Assembly: GCA_021372355.1 (NCBI GenBank) | Contig: JAJFUQ010000275.1 | Location: forward strand, 1-64,000 | DNA: 64,000 bases | Origin: Nocardiaceae bacterium | Lineage (GTDB): Bacteria > Actinomycetota > Actinomycetes > Mycobacteriales > Mycobacteriaceae | Reading direction: 5' to 3' | In this document: positions 52,412 to 60,511 of the stretch, piece by piece | How the letters are laid out: each line of letters begins with the position of its first letter | Position numbering within the stretch: the stretch's first letter is position 1 | The notes under the pieces: generated by a model | The model's database searches: none | Seen by the model: the letters and a program-made list of their open reading frames with translations, nothing else | What the model was told of the DNA's origin: nothing | Position numbers and translations under genes: made by a program

Positions 52412-52444
52412 ACCCTCGCACAGCGATGCTGTCGAGGGTTTTTT
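52412..52444 (+). terminator. Transcription attenuator of ilvBNC
   Basis: Arms accctcgcacagc (52412-52424) and gctgtcgagggt (52428-52439) pair with one bulged C, followed by tttttt. It lies after the leader peptide and before ilvB, so termination depends on leader translation. Confidence 0.85.
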
Positions 52445-52476
52445 GTTGTCCGGAAGACATAAGGGGAGTCACGAAA

Positions 52477-54381
52477 GTGAGCGCACCAACAGCTCGGCCT
52501 GGGAATCCGTCCCGCCGGCCGATGCCCGCGGCGGCCGCGCCGGTCAGTCCTGCACGTCCACAAGGCGCGCCAGAACCGGTAACCGGTGCACAGTCGGTCG
52601 TCCGAGCCCTCGAAGAGCTCGGTGTCGACACGGCGTTCGGTATTCCGGGCGGTGCGATCCTTCCGTTCTACGACCCGCTCTTCGACTCGAAGAAGGTCCG
52701 TCACGTTCTCGTGCGTCACGAGCAGGGCGCGGGTCACGCCGCGACCGGTTACGCGCAGGCTACCGGCAAGGTCGGAGTCTGCATCGCGACCTCGGGCCCG
52801 GGTGCGACCAACCTCGTGACCCCGATCGCCGACGCCTACATGGACTCGGTGCCGATCGTCGCGATCACCGGACAGGTCCCGATGGCGATGATCGGAACCG
52901 ACGCCTTCCAGGAAGCTGACATCTGCGGCATCACCATGCCGATCACGAAGCACAACTTCCTCATCACCGACGCGCTCGACATCCCGCGCATCATGGCCGA
53001 GGCGTTCTACATCGCCTCGTCCGGTCGCCCGGGTCCCGTTCTCGTCGACATCCCGAAGAGCATCCTGCAGACGAACACCACGTTCAGCTGGCCGCCGGAG
53101 ATGCGCCTGCCGGGCTACCGCCCCGTCACCAAGCCGCACGGCAAGCAGGTGCGCGAAGCCGCACGCCTGATCCTCGCCGCGAAGCAGCCGGTGTTCTATG
53201 TCGGTGGCGGCGTCATCAAGGCCAATGCGGCAGAGCAGCTGCGTCAGCTCGCCGAACTGACCGGTATTCCGGTCGTGACGACGCTGATGGCGCTGGGCTC
53301 GTTCCCCGACACCCACCCGCTCAACATGGGTATGCCAGGTATGCACGGCACCGTTGGTGCGGTTGCTGCGCTCCAGAAGTCGGACCTGCTGATCACCCTC
53401 GGTGCACGCTTCGACGACCGCGTGACCGGCAAGCTCGACTCGTTCGCGCCGGACGCCAAGGTCATCCACGCGGACATCGACCCGGCGGAGATCGGCAAGA
53501 ACCGCCACGCGGACGTGCCGATCGTCGGCGACTGCAAGGAAGTCATCAACGAGCTCATCGAGGCGCTGCGGGCGGACTTCGCCACCGGCAGCAAGATCGA
53601 GATCGAAAAGTGGTGGGCCTACCTCGACGGCATCCGCAAGCGTTACCCGCTGGGCTATGACGCCCAGTCGGACGGCACGCTCGGACCGGAGTTCGTCATC
53701 GAGAAGATCGGCCAGCTCGCCGGTCCGGACGCGATCTACGTCGCCGGCGTCGGCCAGCACCAGATGTGGGCAGCGCAGTTCGTCACGTACGAGAAGCCGC
53801 GCACGTGGCTCAACTCGGGCGGACTGGGCACCATGGGTTACTCGGTGCCGGCCGCGATGGGCGCCAAGATGGGCATGCCGGACACGGAAGTCTGGGCCAT
53901 CGACGGCGACGGCTGCTTCCAGATGACCAACCAGGAACTCGCGACCTGCGCGCTCGAAGGCGTGCCGATCAAGGTGGCGGTCATCAACAACGGCAACCTC
54001 GGCATGGTTCGTCAGTGGCAGACGCTGTTCTACGACCAGCGGTACTCGAACACCGAACTCGGTACCCACCACAAGATCCGGATCCCGGACTTCGTGAAGC
54101 TTGCCGAGGCTCTCGGTTGCGTCGGTATCCGCGTCGAGCGCGAAGAGGACGTCGAGCCGGCCATCCGTCAGGCACAGGCCATCAACGACCGCCCGGTCGT
54201 CATCGACTTCATCGTCGGCAAGGACGCCCAGGTGTGGCCGATGGTCGCCGCTGGCACGTCGAACAGCGAGATCATGTTCGCCCGCGGCATTCGCCCGCTG
54301 TTCGATGACGACGAGAACATTTCGGAACCCGCCGTGATCCATGAGGCCATGGAGCGGTCCCAGCAGGGAGAGGAAGAATGA
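52477..54381 (+). CDS. ilvB: Acetolactate synthase large subunit
   Basis: 634 aa from the GTG at 52477, placed by aaggggag at 52461-52468; an upstream ATG at 52426 falls in the attenuator. First enzyme of valine/isoleucine/leucine synthesis: two pyruvate to acetolactate, or pyruvate plus 2-ketobutyrate. ThDP/FAD enzyme: catalytic Glu in VRHEQGAGHAATGYA, FAD-linked middle domain (GMHGTVGAVAAL), and ThDP Mg2+ motif IDGDGCFQMTNQELATC. An Ala/Pro-rich N-tail of about 40 residues is typical of the Mycobacteriales enzyme. Overlaps ilvN by 4 nt. Confidence 0.97.
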   Translation: MSAPTARPGNPSRRPMPAAAAPVSPARPQGAPEPVTGAQSVVRALEELGVDTAFGIPGGAILPFYDPLFDSKKVRHVLVRHEQGAGHAATGYAQATGKVGVCIATSGPGATNLVTPIADAYMDSVPIVAITGQVPMAMIGTDAFQEADICGITMPITKHNFLITDALDIPRIMAEAFYIASSGRPGPVLVDIPKSILQTNTTFSWPPEMRLPGYRPVTKPHGKQVREAARLILAAKQPVFYVGGGVIKANAAEQLRQLAELTGIPVVTTLMALGSFPDTHPLNMGMPGMHGTVGAVAALQKSDLLITLGARFDDRVTGKLDSFAPDAKVIHADIDPAEIGKNRHADVPIVGDCKEVINELIEALRADFATGSKIEIEKWWAYLDGIRKRYPLGYDAQSDGTLGPEFVIEKIGQLAGPDAIYVAGVGQHQMWAAQFVTYEKPRTWLNSGGLGTMGYSVPAAMGAKMGMPDTEVWAIDGDGCFQMTNQELATCALEGVPIKVAVINNGNLGMVRQWQTLFYDQRYSNTELGTHHKIRIPDFVKLAEALGCVGIRVEREEDVEPAIRQAQAINDRPVVIDFIVGKDAQVWPMVAAGTSNSEIMFARGIRPLFDDDENISEPAVIHEAMERSQQGEEE

Positions 54382-54884
54382 CCGTCACGCGTCACACGCT
54401 GAGCGTTCTGGTCGAGGACAAGCCCGGTGTTCTGGCTCGCGTTGCGGCGTTGTTCTCGCGGCGTGGGTTCAACATCGAGTCACTCGCCGTCGGTGGCACC
54501 GAACTGCCCGAGATCTCGCGCATGACGATCGTCGTGACTGTCGAGGACCTGCCTCTCGAGCAGGTGACCAAGCAGCTCAACAAGCTGGTCAACGTGCTGA
54601 AGATCGTTGAGCAGGAAGAGGAGTCGTCGGTCAACCGCGAGCTCGTCCTGGTCAAGGTGCGGGCTGATTCGTCCAACCGTGGACAGGTCATCGAGGCCGT
54701 CAACCTCTTCCGCGCGAAGGTCATCGACGTGGCTCCGGATTCCCTGATCGTGGAAGCAACGGGGACCAATTCGAAGCTCGAGGCACTCCTGCGTATGCTC
54801 GAACCGTTTGGCATTCGCGAAATCGTTCAATCCGGCGTCGTCGCGGTGGGCCGCGGACCCAAGTCAATCTCTGCTAGTCGCTAA
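54378..54884 (+). CDS. ilvN: Acetolactate synthase regulatory subunit
   Basis: 168 aa. N-terminal ACT domain (LSVLVEDKPGVLARVAALF then RRGFNIESLAVG) mediates valine feedback inhibition; the C-terminal half (VNLFRAKVIDVAPDSLIVEA) completes the standard small subunit. ATG overlaps the ilvB stop (atga), so stoichiometric expression is expected. Confidence 0.96.
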   Translation: MTVTRHTLSVLVEDKPGVLARVAALFSRRGFNIESLAVGGTELPEISRMTIVVTVEDLPLEQVTKQLNKLVNVLKIVEQEEESSVNRELVLVKVRADSSNRGQVIEAVNLFRAKVIDVAPDSLIVEATGTNSKLEALLRMLEPFGIREIVQSGVVAVGRGPKSISASR

Positions 54885-54917
54885 GACTGGCCCAGAAGCT
54901 AAAGAGGAGAACCACCA

Positions 54918-55931
54918 GTGGCAGTCGAGATGTTCTACGACGACGACGCTGACCTGTCGATCATCCAGGGCCGCAAGGTCGCTGTCATCGGCTACGGCAG
55001 CCAGGGTCACGCTCACTCGCTGAGCCTTCGTGACTCGGGCGTTCAGGTGAAGGTCGGCCTGCGTGAGGGCTCGGCCGGCCGCGCCAAGGCAGAGGAGGCT
55101 GGCCTCGAGGTCGGCACCGCTGCTGAGGTCGCCGCTTGGGCAGACGTCATCATGATCCTGGCGCCGGACACGGCTCAGGCCAAGATCTTCACCGAGGACA
55201 TCGAGCCGAACCTCAAGGACGGCGACGCGCTGTTCTTCGGCCACGGCCTCAACATCCACTTCGGCCTGATCAAGCCCCCGGCCAACGTCACCGTTGCCAT
55301 GGTTGCTCCGAAGGGCCCGGGTCACCTCGTTCGTCGTCAGTACGTCGACGGCAAGGGTGTGCCGGCGCTCATCGCCGTTCACCAGGACCCGAAGGGCGAG
55401 GGCCAGGCGCTCGCGCTGTCGTGGGCCAAGGGCATCGGCGGCACCCGCGCCGGCGTCATCAAGACCACCTTCAAGGAAGAGACCGAGACCGACCTCTTCG
55501 GTGAGCAGGCCGTTCTCTGCGGTGGTACCGAAGAGCTCGTCAAGACCGGTTTCGAGGTCATGGTCGAGGCTGGCTACGCACCGGAGATGGCGTACTTCGA
55601 GGTTCTCCACGAGCTCAAGCTCATCGTCGACCTCATGTACGAGGGTGGCATCGCCCGCATGAACTACTCGGTGTCGGACACCGCTGAGTTCGGTGGCTAC
55701 CTGTCGGGCCCGCGCGTCATCGATGCCGGCACCAAGGAGCGCATGAAGGCGATCCTGTCGGACATCCAGGACGGCACCTTCGTCAAGCGCCTCGTCGCGA
55801 ACGTCGAGGGTGGCAACAAGGAGCTCGAGGGCCTGCGCAAGGCCAACGCCGAGCACCCGATCGAGGTCGTCGGCGCGCAGCTGCGTGGCCTGATGAGCTG
55901 GGTCGACCGCCCGATTACCGAGACCGCGTAA
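54918..55931 (+). CDS. ilvC: Ketol-acid reductoisomerase
   Basis: 337 aa with ribosome-binding site aaagagga. Converts acetolactate to dihydroxyisovalerate with NADPH and Mg2+. Rossmann motif VIGYGSQGHAHSLSLRDSG, the Lys/His pair KPPANVTVAMVAPKGPGHLV, and acidic metal ligands DLFGEQAVLCGG and EVLHELKLIVD are visible. Class I length. Third gene of the attenuated ilvBNC operon, followed by a terminator. Confidence 0.98.
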   Translation: MAVEMFYDDDADLSIIQGRKVAVIGYGSQGHAHSLSLRDSGVQVKVGLREGSAGRAKAEEAGLEVGTAAEVAAWADVIMILAPDTAQAKIFTEDIEPNLKDGDALFFGHGLNIHFGLIKPPANVTVAMVAPKGPGHLVRRQYVDGKGVPALIAVHQDPKGEGQALALSWAKGIGGTRAGVIKTTFKEETETDLFGEQAVLCGGTEELVKTGFEVMVEAGYAPEMAYFEVLHELKLIVDLMYEGGIARMNYSVSDTAEFGGYLSGPRVIDAGTKERMKAILSDIQDGTFVKRLVANVEGGNKELEGLRKANAEHPIEVVGAQLRGLMSWVDRPITETA

Positions 55932-55946
55932 GTTCTCACACCCAAG

Positions 55947-55974
55947 AAGCCTGGCCATCATGGCCAGGCTTTTT
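55947..55974 (+). terminator. Intrinsic terminator after ilvC
   Basis: aagcctggcca / tggccaggctt stem around a tca loop, then ttt. Strong Rho-independent structure. Confidence 0.9.
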
Positions 55975-55980
55975 GCGTTT

Positions 55981-56355
55981 CTACCCCTGGTAGAGAGTGA
56001 CGACGGCGTCCTTTCCGCCGGTGCAGGTGACGGTTGCGCTCATGTAGTCCGGCTGGCACCACATGTCGTAGGTCTGCTTGGTGACCGGGCTATAGGCCTG
56101 CACCCAGCGCGCTTGGCGAGCCGGTCCGCTGGAGGCGAAGGCCAGTCGGACGTTCTCGGCGAACGCGCACGACGTGTGGTCGTTGCCGGCGGACGAGGCG
56201 GTGAATCCGTTGATCGGTCCGTACTGCGGGGCGCAGAAGCCAGCCTGCATGCCGGCGCCGGTATCTGCGGATGCGGTGCCGGCGACAAGCAGTGGAGCGG
56301 CCATTGCGGCTCCGACGACTCCGAGTCCGACGATTGCGAGGCGGTTGATGTTCAT
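55981..56355 (-). CDS. Small secreted protein with four cysteines
   Basis: 124 aa from the ATG at 56355. Sec signal MNINRLAIVGLGVVGAAMAA with cleavage after GTASA gives a mature protein of about 90 residues. It has four Cys (AGFCAPQ, TSCAFA, MWCQP, VTCTG), probably two disulfides, and a Trp-rich middle (ARWVQAYSPVTKQTYDMWC). This composition fits the group of small exported actinobacterial proteins of unknown role. Convergent with ilvC across its terminator. Confidence 0.7.
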   Translation of the reverse strand: MNINRLAIVGLGVVGAAMAAPLLVAGTASADTGAGMQAGFCAPQYGPINGFTASSAGNDHTSCAFAENVRLAFASSGPARQARWVQAYSPVTKQTYDMWCQPDYMSATVTCTGGKDAVVTLYQG

Positions 56356-56618
56356 CAGATTTTCCTGTCTTGAGATTTCCGGTGGTTCCGGGCGATGCCA
56401 TAACTTTCGCTTTTCGCAGGTCAGCGTGTTGTCAGGCGACTGGGCGGTCCGGTGGGTGACAGGAGGGTCCACCGATCGGTGGAAGGCCACGCCAAAATCT
56501 GGGCCCCTCGAGAGAGCAAAGGAGAATGTTGTCTTTGCTCTCGTGTGAGACCGAATTCTTGGATGGCATCGGGATCCGGGTTTTGGCGTGCCGACTCCTG
56601 GTTGCCTGAAATCGACGC

Positions 56619-57440
56619 GTGGATTCGGTGGAACGGTTGGTCGCGACCTACGGCGGAGTGCTTTCGGCGGCCCAGCTCGTGGACGCCGGCGTGACGCGGG
56701 TGATGATCCGGAAGAACAGCGAACTTCGTCGTTTGAGGCACGGTTGGTATGCCTGCGGCCAGACCAGCAAGCAGGTCGAGACCGCTGTGTCAGCGGGCGG
56801 AGCGCTTGCGTGCACGTCCGTTCTGCGCCGCGCGGGGGTGTGGACGCCGGACAGCGGTGTGCACATCCGCTACAGCGATTCAAAGGCTCCGCGCGGAGCG
56901 AGAAACTGCCGGCCGTACGGGTGGAACCCACCAATCACGGCAGCCGTCGACTCCCTGGAGGTCGCTGTCGAATCCGCGGCACACTGCCTTGATCCGGAAG
57001 GCGTGGTCGTCATTCTCGACTCGATGCTCAACAAGAAGCTGATTCAGCTGGCGGATGCCAGAACCGTCACGCAGTCCTCTCGGTATTCGAGGTTCCACCT
57101 CGCGGAGCGATGCGACCCGAACGCGGAATCCGGGATCGAGTCGATCTCGCGGTTGAGGTTGCGGGCCAACGGAATCAAGCTCAGGACTCAAGTTTGGATC
57201 GGGACCTTCGCGCGAGTCGACATCCTCATCGGAAAGCGATTGATCATCGAATGCGATGGCGAGGAGTATCACGCTGGCGAATTTGAGGCCGATCGCGAAC
57301 GCGACCGGGTCCTGGTGACGATGGGATATCTCGTGATCCGGTTGAGCTACAACCAGGTTATGTATGACTGGAATAGCTGCCTCCGAGACATCGTCACGAT
57401 TGTCCGGCGGCGCGACCATCTACGACCTCCCAAAATGTAG
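56619..57440 (+). CDS. AbiEi-like wHTH plus DUF559 (Vsr-fold) nuclease-like protein
   Basis: 273 aa, GTG start. N-terminal 70 residues match the AbiEi antitoxin-type winged helix (YGGVLSAAQLVDAGVTRVMI then LRRLRHGWYACG). The C-terminal 110 residues resemble DUF559/Vsr-like PD-(D/E)xK nucleases: Glu in AESGIESISRLRL, then ARVDILIGKRLIIECDGEEY with the Asp and Glu-x-Asp core. No toxin gene (AbiEii) is next to it, so it is a stand-alone protein, common in actinobacteria and of unknown role in DNA processing or defence. It lies at the joint between the ilv block and the sulfur locus. Confidence 0.75.
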   Translation: MDSVERLVATYGGVLSAAQLVDAGVTRVMIRKNSELRRLRHGWYACGQTSKQVETAVSAGGALACTSVLRRAGVWTPDSGVHIRYSDSKAPRGARNCRPYGWNPPITAAVDSLEVAVESAAHCLDPEGVVVILDSMLNKKLIQLADARTVTQSSRYSRFHLAERCDPNAESGIESISRLRLRANGIKLRTQVWIGTFARVDILIGKRLIIECDGEEYHAGEFEADRERDRVLVTMGYLVIRLSYNQVMYDWNSCLRDIVTIVRRRDHLRPPKM

Positions 57441-57445
57441 GTCTC

Positions 57446-57484
57446 ACGCGAGAGGCGAGGACATATCGTCCTCGCCTCTCGCGT
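57446..57484. terminator. Bidirectional terminator between convergent genes
   Basis: Perfect 17-bp stem: acgcgagaggcgaggac at 57446-57462 with its complement at 57468-57484, 5-nt loop. Separates the AbiEi/DUF559 gene from the ABC permease. Confidence 0.88.
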
Positions 57485-57503
57485 CCGGTACAGATTTGAG
57501 CGG

Positions 57504-58343
57504 CTACTGCTTAGGCCGCCACTTCGTTACCCGCGATTCGACGAACACGAGCAAGTAGTTCAGCCCCAGGCCGATGAGCGAGACGGTCAGGATGCCCGCA
57601 TACATCTGCGGAATCTGGAAGTTGAACTGCGACGAGATGATCAAGTAGCCGAGGCCGGCCTTTGCACCGACGTACTCGGTCGTGATGAGCACGAGCATCG
57701 AAGCGGCCGTTGCGAGCCGAAGGCCGGTGAAGATCGTCGGCAGGGCCGCCGGCACGATGACCTTGTAGAAGAGCTTGAAGTCCTTCAAGCCCAGCGATCG
57801 TGCCGACTTGATCAACAGCGGATCGACTGTCCGTGCGCCGCTGATCGTGTTGTACAGAATCGGCCAGAAGCACGCGTAGCCGATGATCGCGATCTTCGAC
57901 AGATCGCCGATTCCCAGGATCAGCGTGAACACGGGCAGCAGGGCCACCGCGGCGGTGTTCAGGAAGATCGCAAGGAGCGGCGAAAGCACCTCGGCCACAG
58001 CCGAATACCACGCAATGAGAAGCCCCAGCGGAACCGCGATCGAAACTGCCACGAGGAGGCCGGTCAAGGACCGGTGCAGGCTCGCGTCGATGCTGATCCA
58101 CAGATCACCCGACAGCGTCAGTTGCCAGAGCGCCGACAACACTTCGCTCAGCGGGCTGAGAAACGCCCGGTCGACCCAGCCGAGCGTCGGCGCGAGTTCC
58201 CAGATCGCCAGGAAGCTCGCCACGGCGACAACACGTTTGCTGACCGTGCTCAAAAGCGGAAGCACCCGACGTGGTTTGCGAACCACCGGGACCGCACGAG
58301 CGACGACCGAGACGGGTTTGTCGAGAGTTGCGCTAACCAACAC
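57504..58343 (-). CDS. ABC transporter permease, SsuC/TauC type
   Basis: 279 aa from the GTG at 58343, chosen because aggagg lies six bases before it; a longer reading from an ATG at 58364 would put the ribosome site inside the gene. Six transmembrane helices and the BPD inner-membrane EAA-like loop (KSARSLGLKDFKLFYKVIVP) typical of nitrate/sulfonate/taurine permeases. Overlaps the ATPase gene by 11 nt. Works with the ATPase and lipoprotein upstream. Confidence 0.88.
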   Translation of the reverse strand: MLVSATLDKPVSVVARAVPVVRKPRRVLPLLSTVSKRVVAVASFLAIWELAPTLGWVDRAFLSPLSEVLSALWQLTLSGDLWISIDASLHRSLTGLLVAVSIAVPLGLLIAWYSAVAEVLSPLLAIFLNTAAVALLPVFTLILGIGDLSKIAIIGYACFWPILYNTISGARTVDPLLIKSARSLGLKDFKLFYKVIVPAALPTIFTGLRLATAASMLVLITTEYVGAKAGLGYLIISSQFNFQIPQMYAGILTVSLIGLGLNYLLVFVESRVTKWRPKQ

Positions 58344-59145
58344 CAACCACCTCCTGTGCTTCAAAGGCCTTCCGGACCTCGTCGTGGAGCAGACCCCAGA
58401 TCTGACGCCGATAGGCGATGAAGTCGGGTGTCGAGCGCAGATCCTCGACTTCGCGATCGGGCAGATCGATCTGGACGATCTCCTTGATCCGCCCTGGTCG
58501 CGACGTCATGACGGCGACCCGCTGGCCGAGGAACACCGACTCGTCGATGCCGTGCGTGATGAACAGGATCGTGGTGCCGGTGCGCTGCCAGATCTCTCGG
58601 AGGTCGCCCTGCAATGCCTCCCGAGTCTGTGCATCGAGGGCTGCGTACGGCTCGTCCATCAGCAGCACTTCCGGTTCGTAGGCGAGGCTTCGTGCGATCG
58701 CCACGCGCTGCCGCATGCCGCCGGACAGTTCGTGCGGGTAATGCTTCGCGAAGGCCGAGAGTCCGACCTGTGCCAGCACTTCTCGTGCCCGCTCGGCCCG
58801 CTGCTTGCGCGGCACACCCTTCACTTCGAGACCGAACTCGACGTTCGCCTGCGCAGTCCGCCAGGGGAACAGGGCGTATTGCTGGAACACGACTCCGCGA
58901 TCGAGCCCCGGCCCGGTGACCGGCTGATCACCGAGCAGGATCTGCCCCGAGGTCGGAGTGGTGAGGCCCGCGACGAGATCGAGCAGCGTCGACTTCCCGC
59001 ACCCGCTGGGACCGACCAGAGTGAGGAACTCACCCTGGGCGATGTTCAGCGAGATGTTGTCGAGCGCGGTGAAGGCCGGCCCGCCATTGCGCGACGGGAA
59101 CGTCTTGGTGACGTCCCGAAGGTGAATTCCGGTGTGGGAAGACAT
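58333..59145 (-). CDS. ABC transporter ATP-binding protein, SsuB/TauB type
   Basis: 270 aa. Walker A GPSGCGKST, Q-loop FQQYALFPW, signature LSGGMRQRVAIARS, Walker B LLMDEPYAALD, H-loop ITHGIDES. Closest in layout to the nitrate/sulfonate/taurine importers. Starts 2 nt after the binding-protein stop, so the three genes are one operon. Confidence 0.9.
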   Translation of the reverse strand: MSSHTGIHLRDVTKTFPSRNGGPAFTALDNISLNIAQGEFLTLVGPSGCGKSTLLDLVAGLTTPTSGQILLGDQPVTGPGLDRGVVFQQYALFPWRTAQANVEFGLEVKGVPRKQRAERAREVLAQVGLSAFAKHYPHELSGGMRQRVAIARSLAYEPEVLLMDEPYAALDAQTREALQGDLREIWQRTGTTILFITHGIDESVFLGQRVAVMTSRPGRIKEIVQIDLPDREVEDLRSTPDFIAYRRQIWGLLHDEVRKAFEAQEVVGVG

Positions 59146-59147
59146 GA

Positions 59148-60245
59148 TTACTTCTTCGCCGCTTGAGGTGCCTGAGCGTCAGCCGGCTGGACCGCAGTCG
59201 TGGCGTTGGCGTTGAACTCGTTGGTGAACAGATCGTCTGCCGACGGCAGTTCCTTCACCGCACCGGTGGCCTTGAGCCAGTCCTCCCAACGCTGGAAGTC
59301 CGAGTACTCGATGTAGCCGTAGTACGACGGGACGCCCGGCGAGAGCCAGTACTTGAGGGTGTCGGTGTTCTCATTCGGCCGGTGACGTGCCTCGATGATC
59401 GTGGTGAAGGTCTTGATGACCTCGTCGCGGGGAGTCAGTCGAGCCCACTGAATCGCCTTGCCGACACCGTCGACGAATGCACGTACGGCATCCGGGTTCT
59501 TCTTGATGAAGTCATTGCGGAAGACGTACGGACCACCGTTGAACGGACCGCCGTACTCCGAATGCTGATCCCAAAGAATGCGCAGACCACCAGCGGCGTC
59601 CGCACGCTGCTTGAACTGACCGGAGAGTCCGGCGGCGTCCACCTGTCCCTTGCGCAGGGCGTCTTCCTGGTTCGGCGGCGGGAGAGTCACGAGTTCGACC
59701 TGCTTGATCTCCTCCGGGGTCAGGCCCTCCTTCTTCAGCTCGTTGAAGATGTCGGCCTCGTTCTGACCACCGAGAGTGTTCACGGCGACCTTCTTGCCGA
59801 TGAGATCGCGCGCGGACTTGATCGGGCTGTCGGCCGGAACGTAGTAGGCGCCGTAGTCCTTGTCGTCCCCGCCGTAGTAGTTGATGACGGCCTTGATGTC
59901 GGCTCCCGAGGCGACCAGCTTGGCGACTGCGCCGCCGAAAGCTCCGCCGAAGTCGGTCTCGCCGGTGGCTGCGGACTGGATGTCCTGCGGTCCGCTGATG
60001 GTGTTGCCGACCCAGTTGAGCTTGATCTTGCCGTCGAAGAAGCCCAGGTATTCGGCGAGCTCAGGGAGGGTCACCTGGTTGTTCCAGCCCTGGTAGCGCA
60101 GCGTGGTGACGCCCGATGCGTCGGGACCGGATTCGCTGGACTCGCTCGATCCGCAGGCGGTCAGGACCGTTGCAGCTGCAACCGCGAGAGCAGCCACGCG
60201 CACGGCGGGTTTCCGCCGAAATCGGAATCGGGTACGGATCGACAA
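59148..60245 (-). CDS. ABC transporter substrate-binding lipoprotein, SsuA/TauA-like
   Basis: 365 aa from the TTG at 60245, supported by aaggag 7 nt upstream; an open frame extends further upstream but lacks a signal. Signal with basic start (RTRFRFRRKPAVRVAALAV) and lipobox VLTAC. NMT1-type fold: LRYQGWNNQVTLPELAEYLG, DFGGAFGGAVAKLVASG, GKKVAVNTLGGQNEADIFNE. Family members bind sulfonates, taurine or related organic anions. The neighbouring flavin monooxygenase suggests an organosulfur ligand. Confidence 0.85.
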   Translation of the reverse strand: MSIRTRFRFRRKPAVRVAALAVAAATVLTACGSSESSESGPDASGVTTLRYQGWNNQVTLPELAEYLGFFDGKIKLNWVGNTISGPQDIQSAATGETDFGGAFGGAVAKLVASGADIKAVINYYGGDDKDYGAYYVPADSPIKSARDLIGKKVAVNTLGGQNEADIFNELKKEGLTPEEIKQVELVTLPPPNQEDALRKGQVDAAGLSGQFKQRADAAGGLRILWDQHSEYGGPFNGGPYVFRNDFIKKNPDAVRAFVDGVGKAIQWARLTPRDEVIKTFTTIIEARHRPNENTDTLKYWLSPGVPSYYGYIEYSDFQRWEDWLKATGAVKELPSADDLFTNEFNANATTAVQPADAQAPQAAKK

Positions 60246-60279
60246 CGTAGTTCTCCTTGATGAATGGCACGCCAAACAA

Positions 60280-60295
60280 GTGCTCGATCGAGCAC
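60280..60295. promoter_or_regulatory. 16-bp perfect palindrome in the divergent sulfur-locus promoter region
   Basis: gtgctcgatcgagcac, 35 nt upstream of the binding-protein start. A likely operator for a dimeric regulator. The rest of the 266-nt gap also holds two ccgtgatcg-type direct repeats near 60432-60463. Confidence 0.45.
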
Positions 60296-60511
60296 GGCAC
60301 GGCGTAAAGGGGGTGCGCAACGAAGGCGCGAGGAATGACGAGGGCTGCTCTACCGACAACAGGTCGTGGGCATGGAAGTCATGGGGGACATGCTGGCTCA
60401 GTCTCACGGATCGGCACGAGCGTTTCCCTCACCGTGATCGAAACCCGGACATTTGCGCCACGGTGATCGCAACTGTTGTCCCGTGCGACACCGCCGACAC
60501 AGATAAGAAAC

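Noticed and set aside
52291..54342. 683-codon open frame on the minus strand opposite ilvB
   Set aside because: Same high-GC shadow effect; spans the attenuator and lacks domain signatures.
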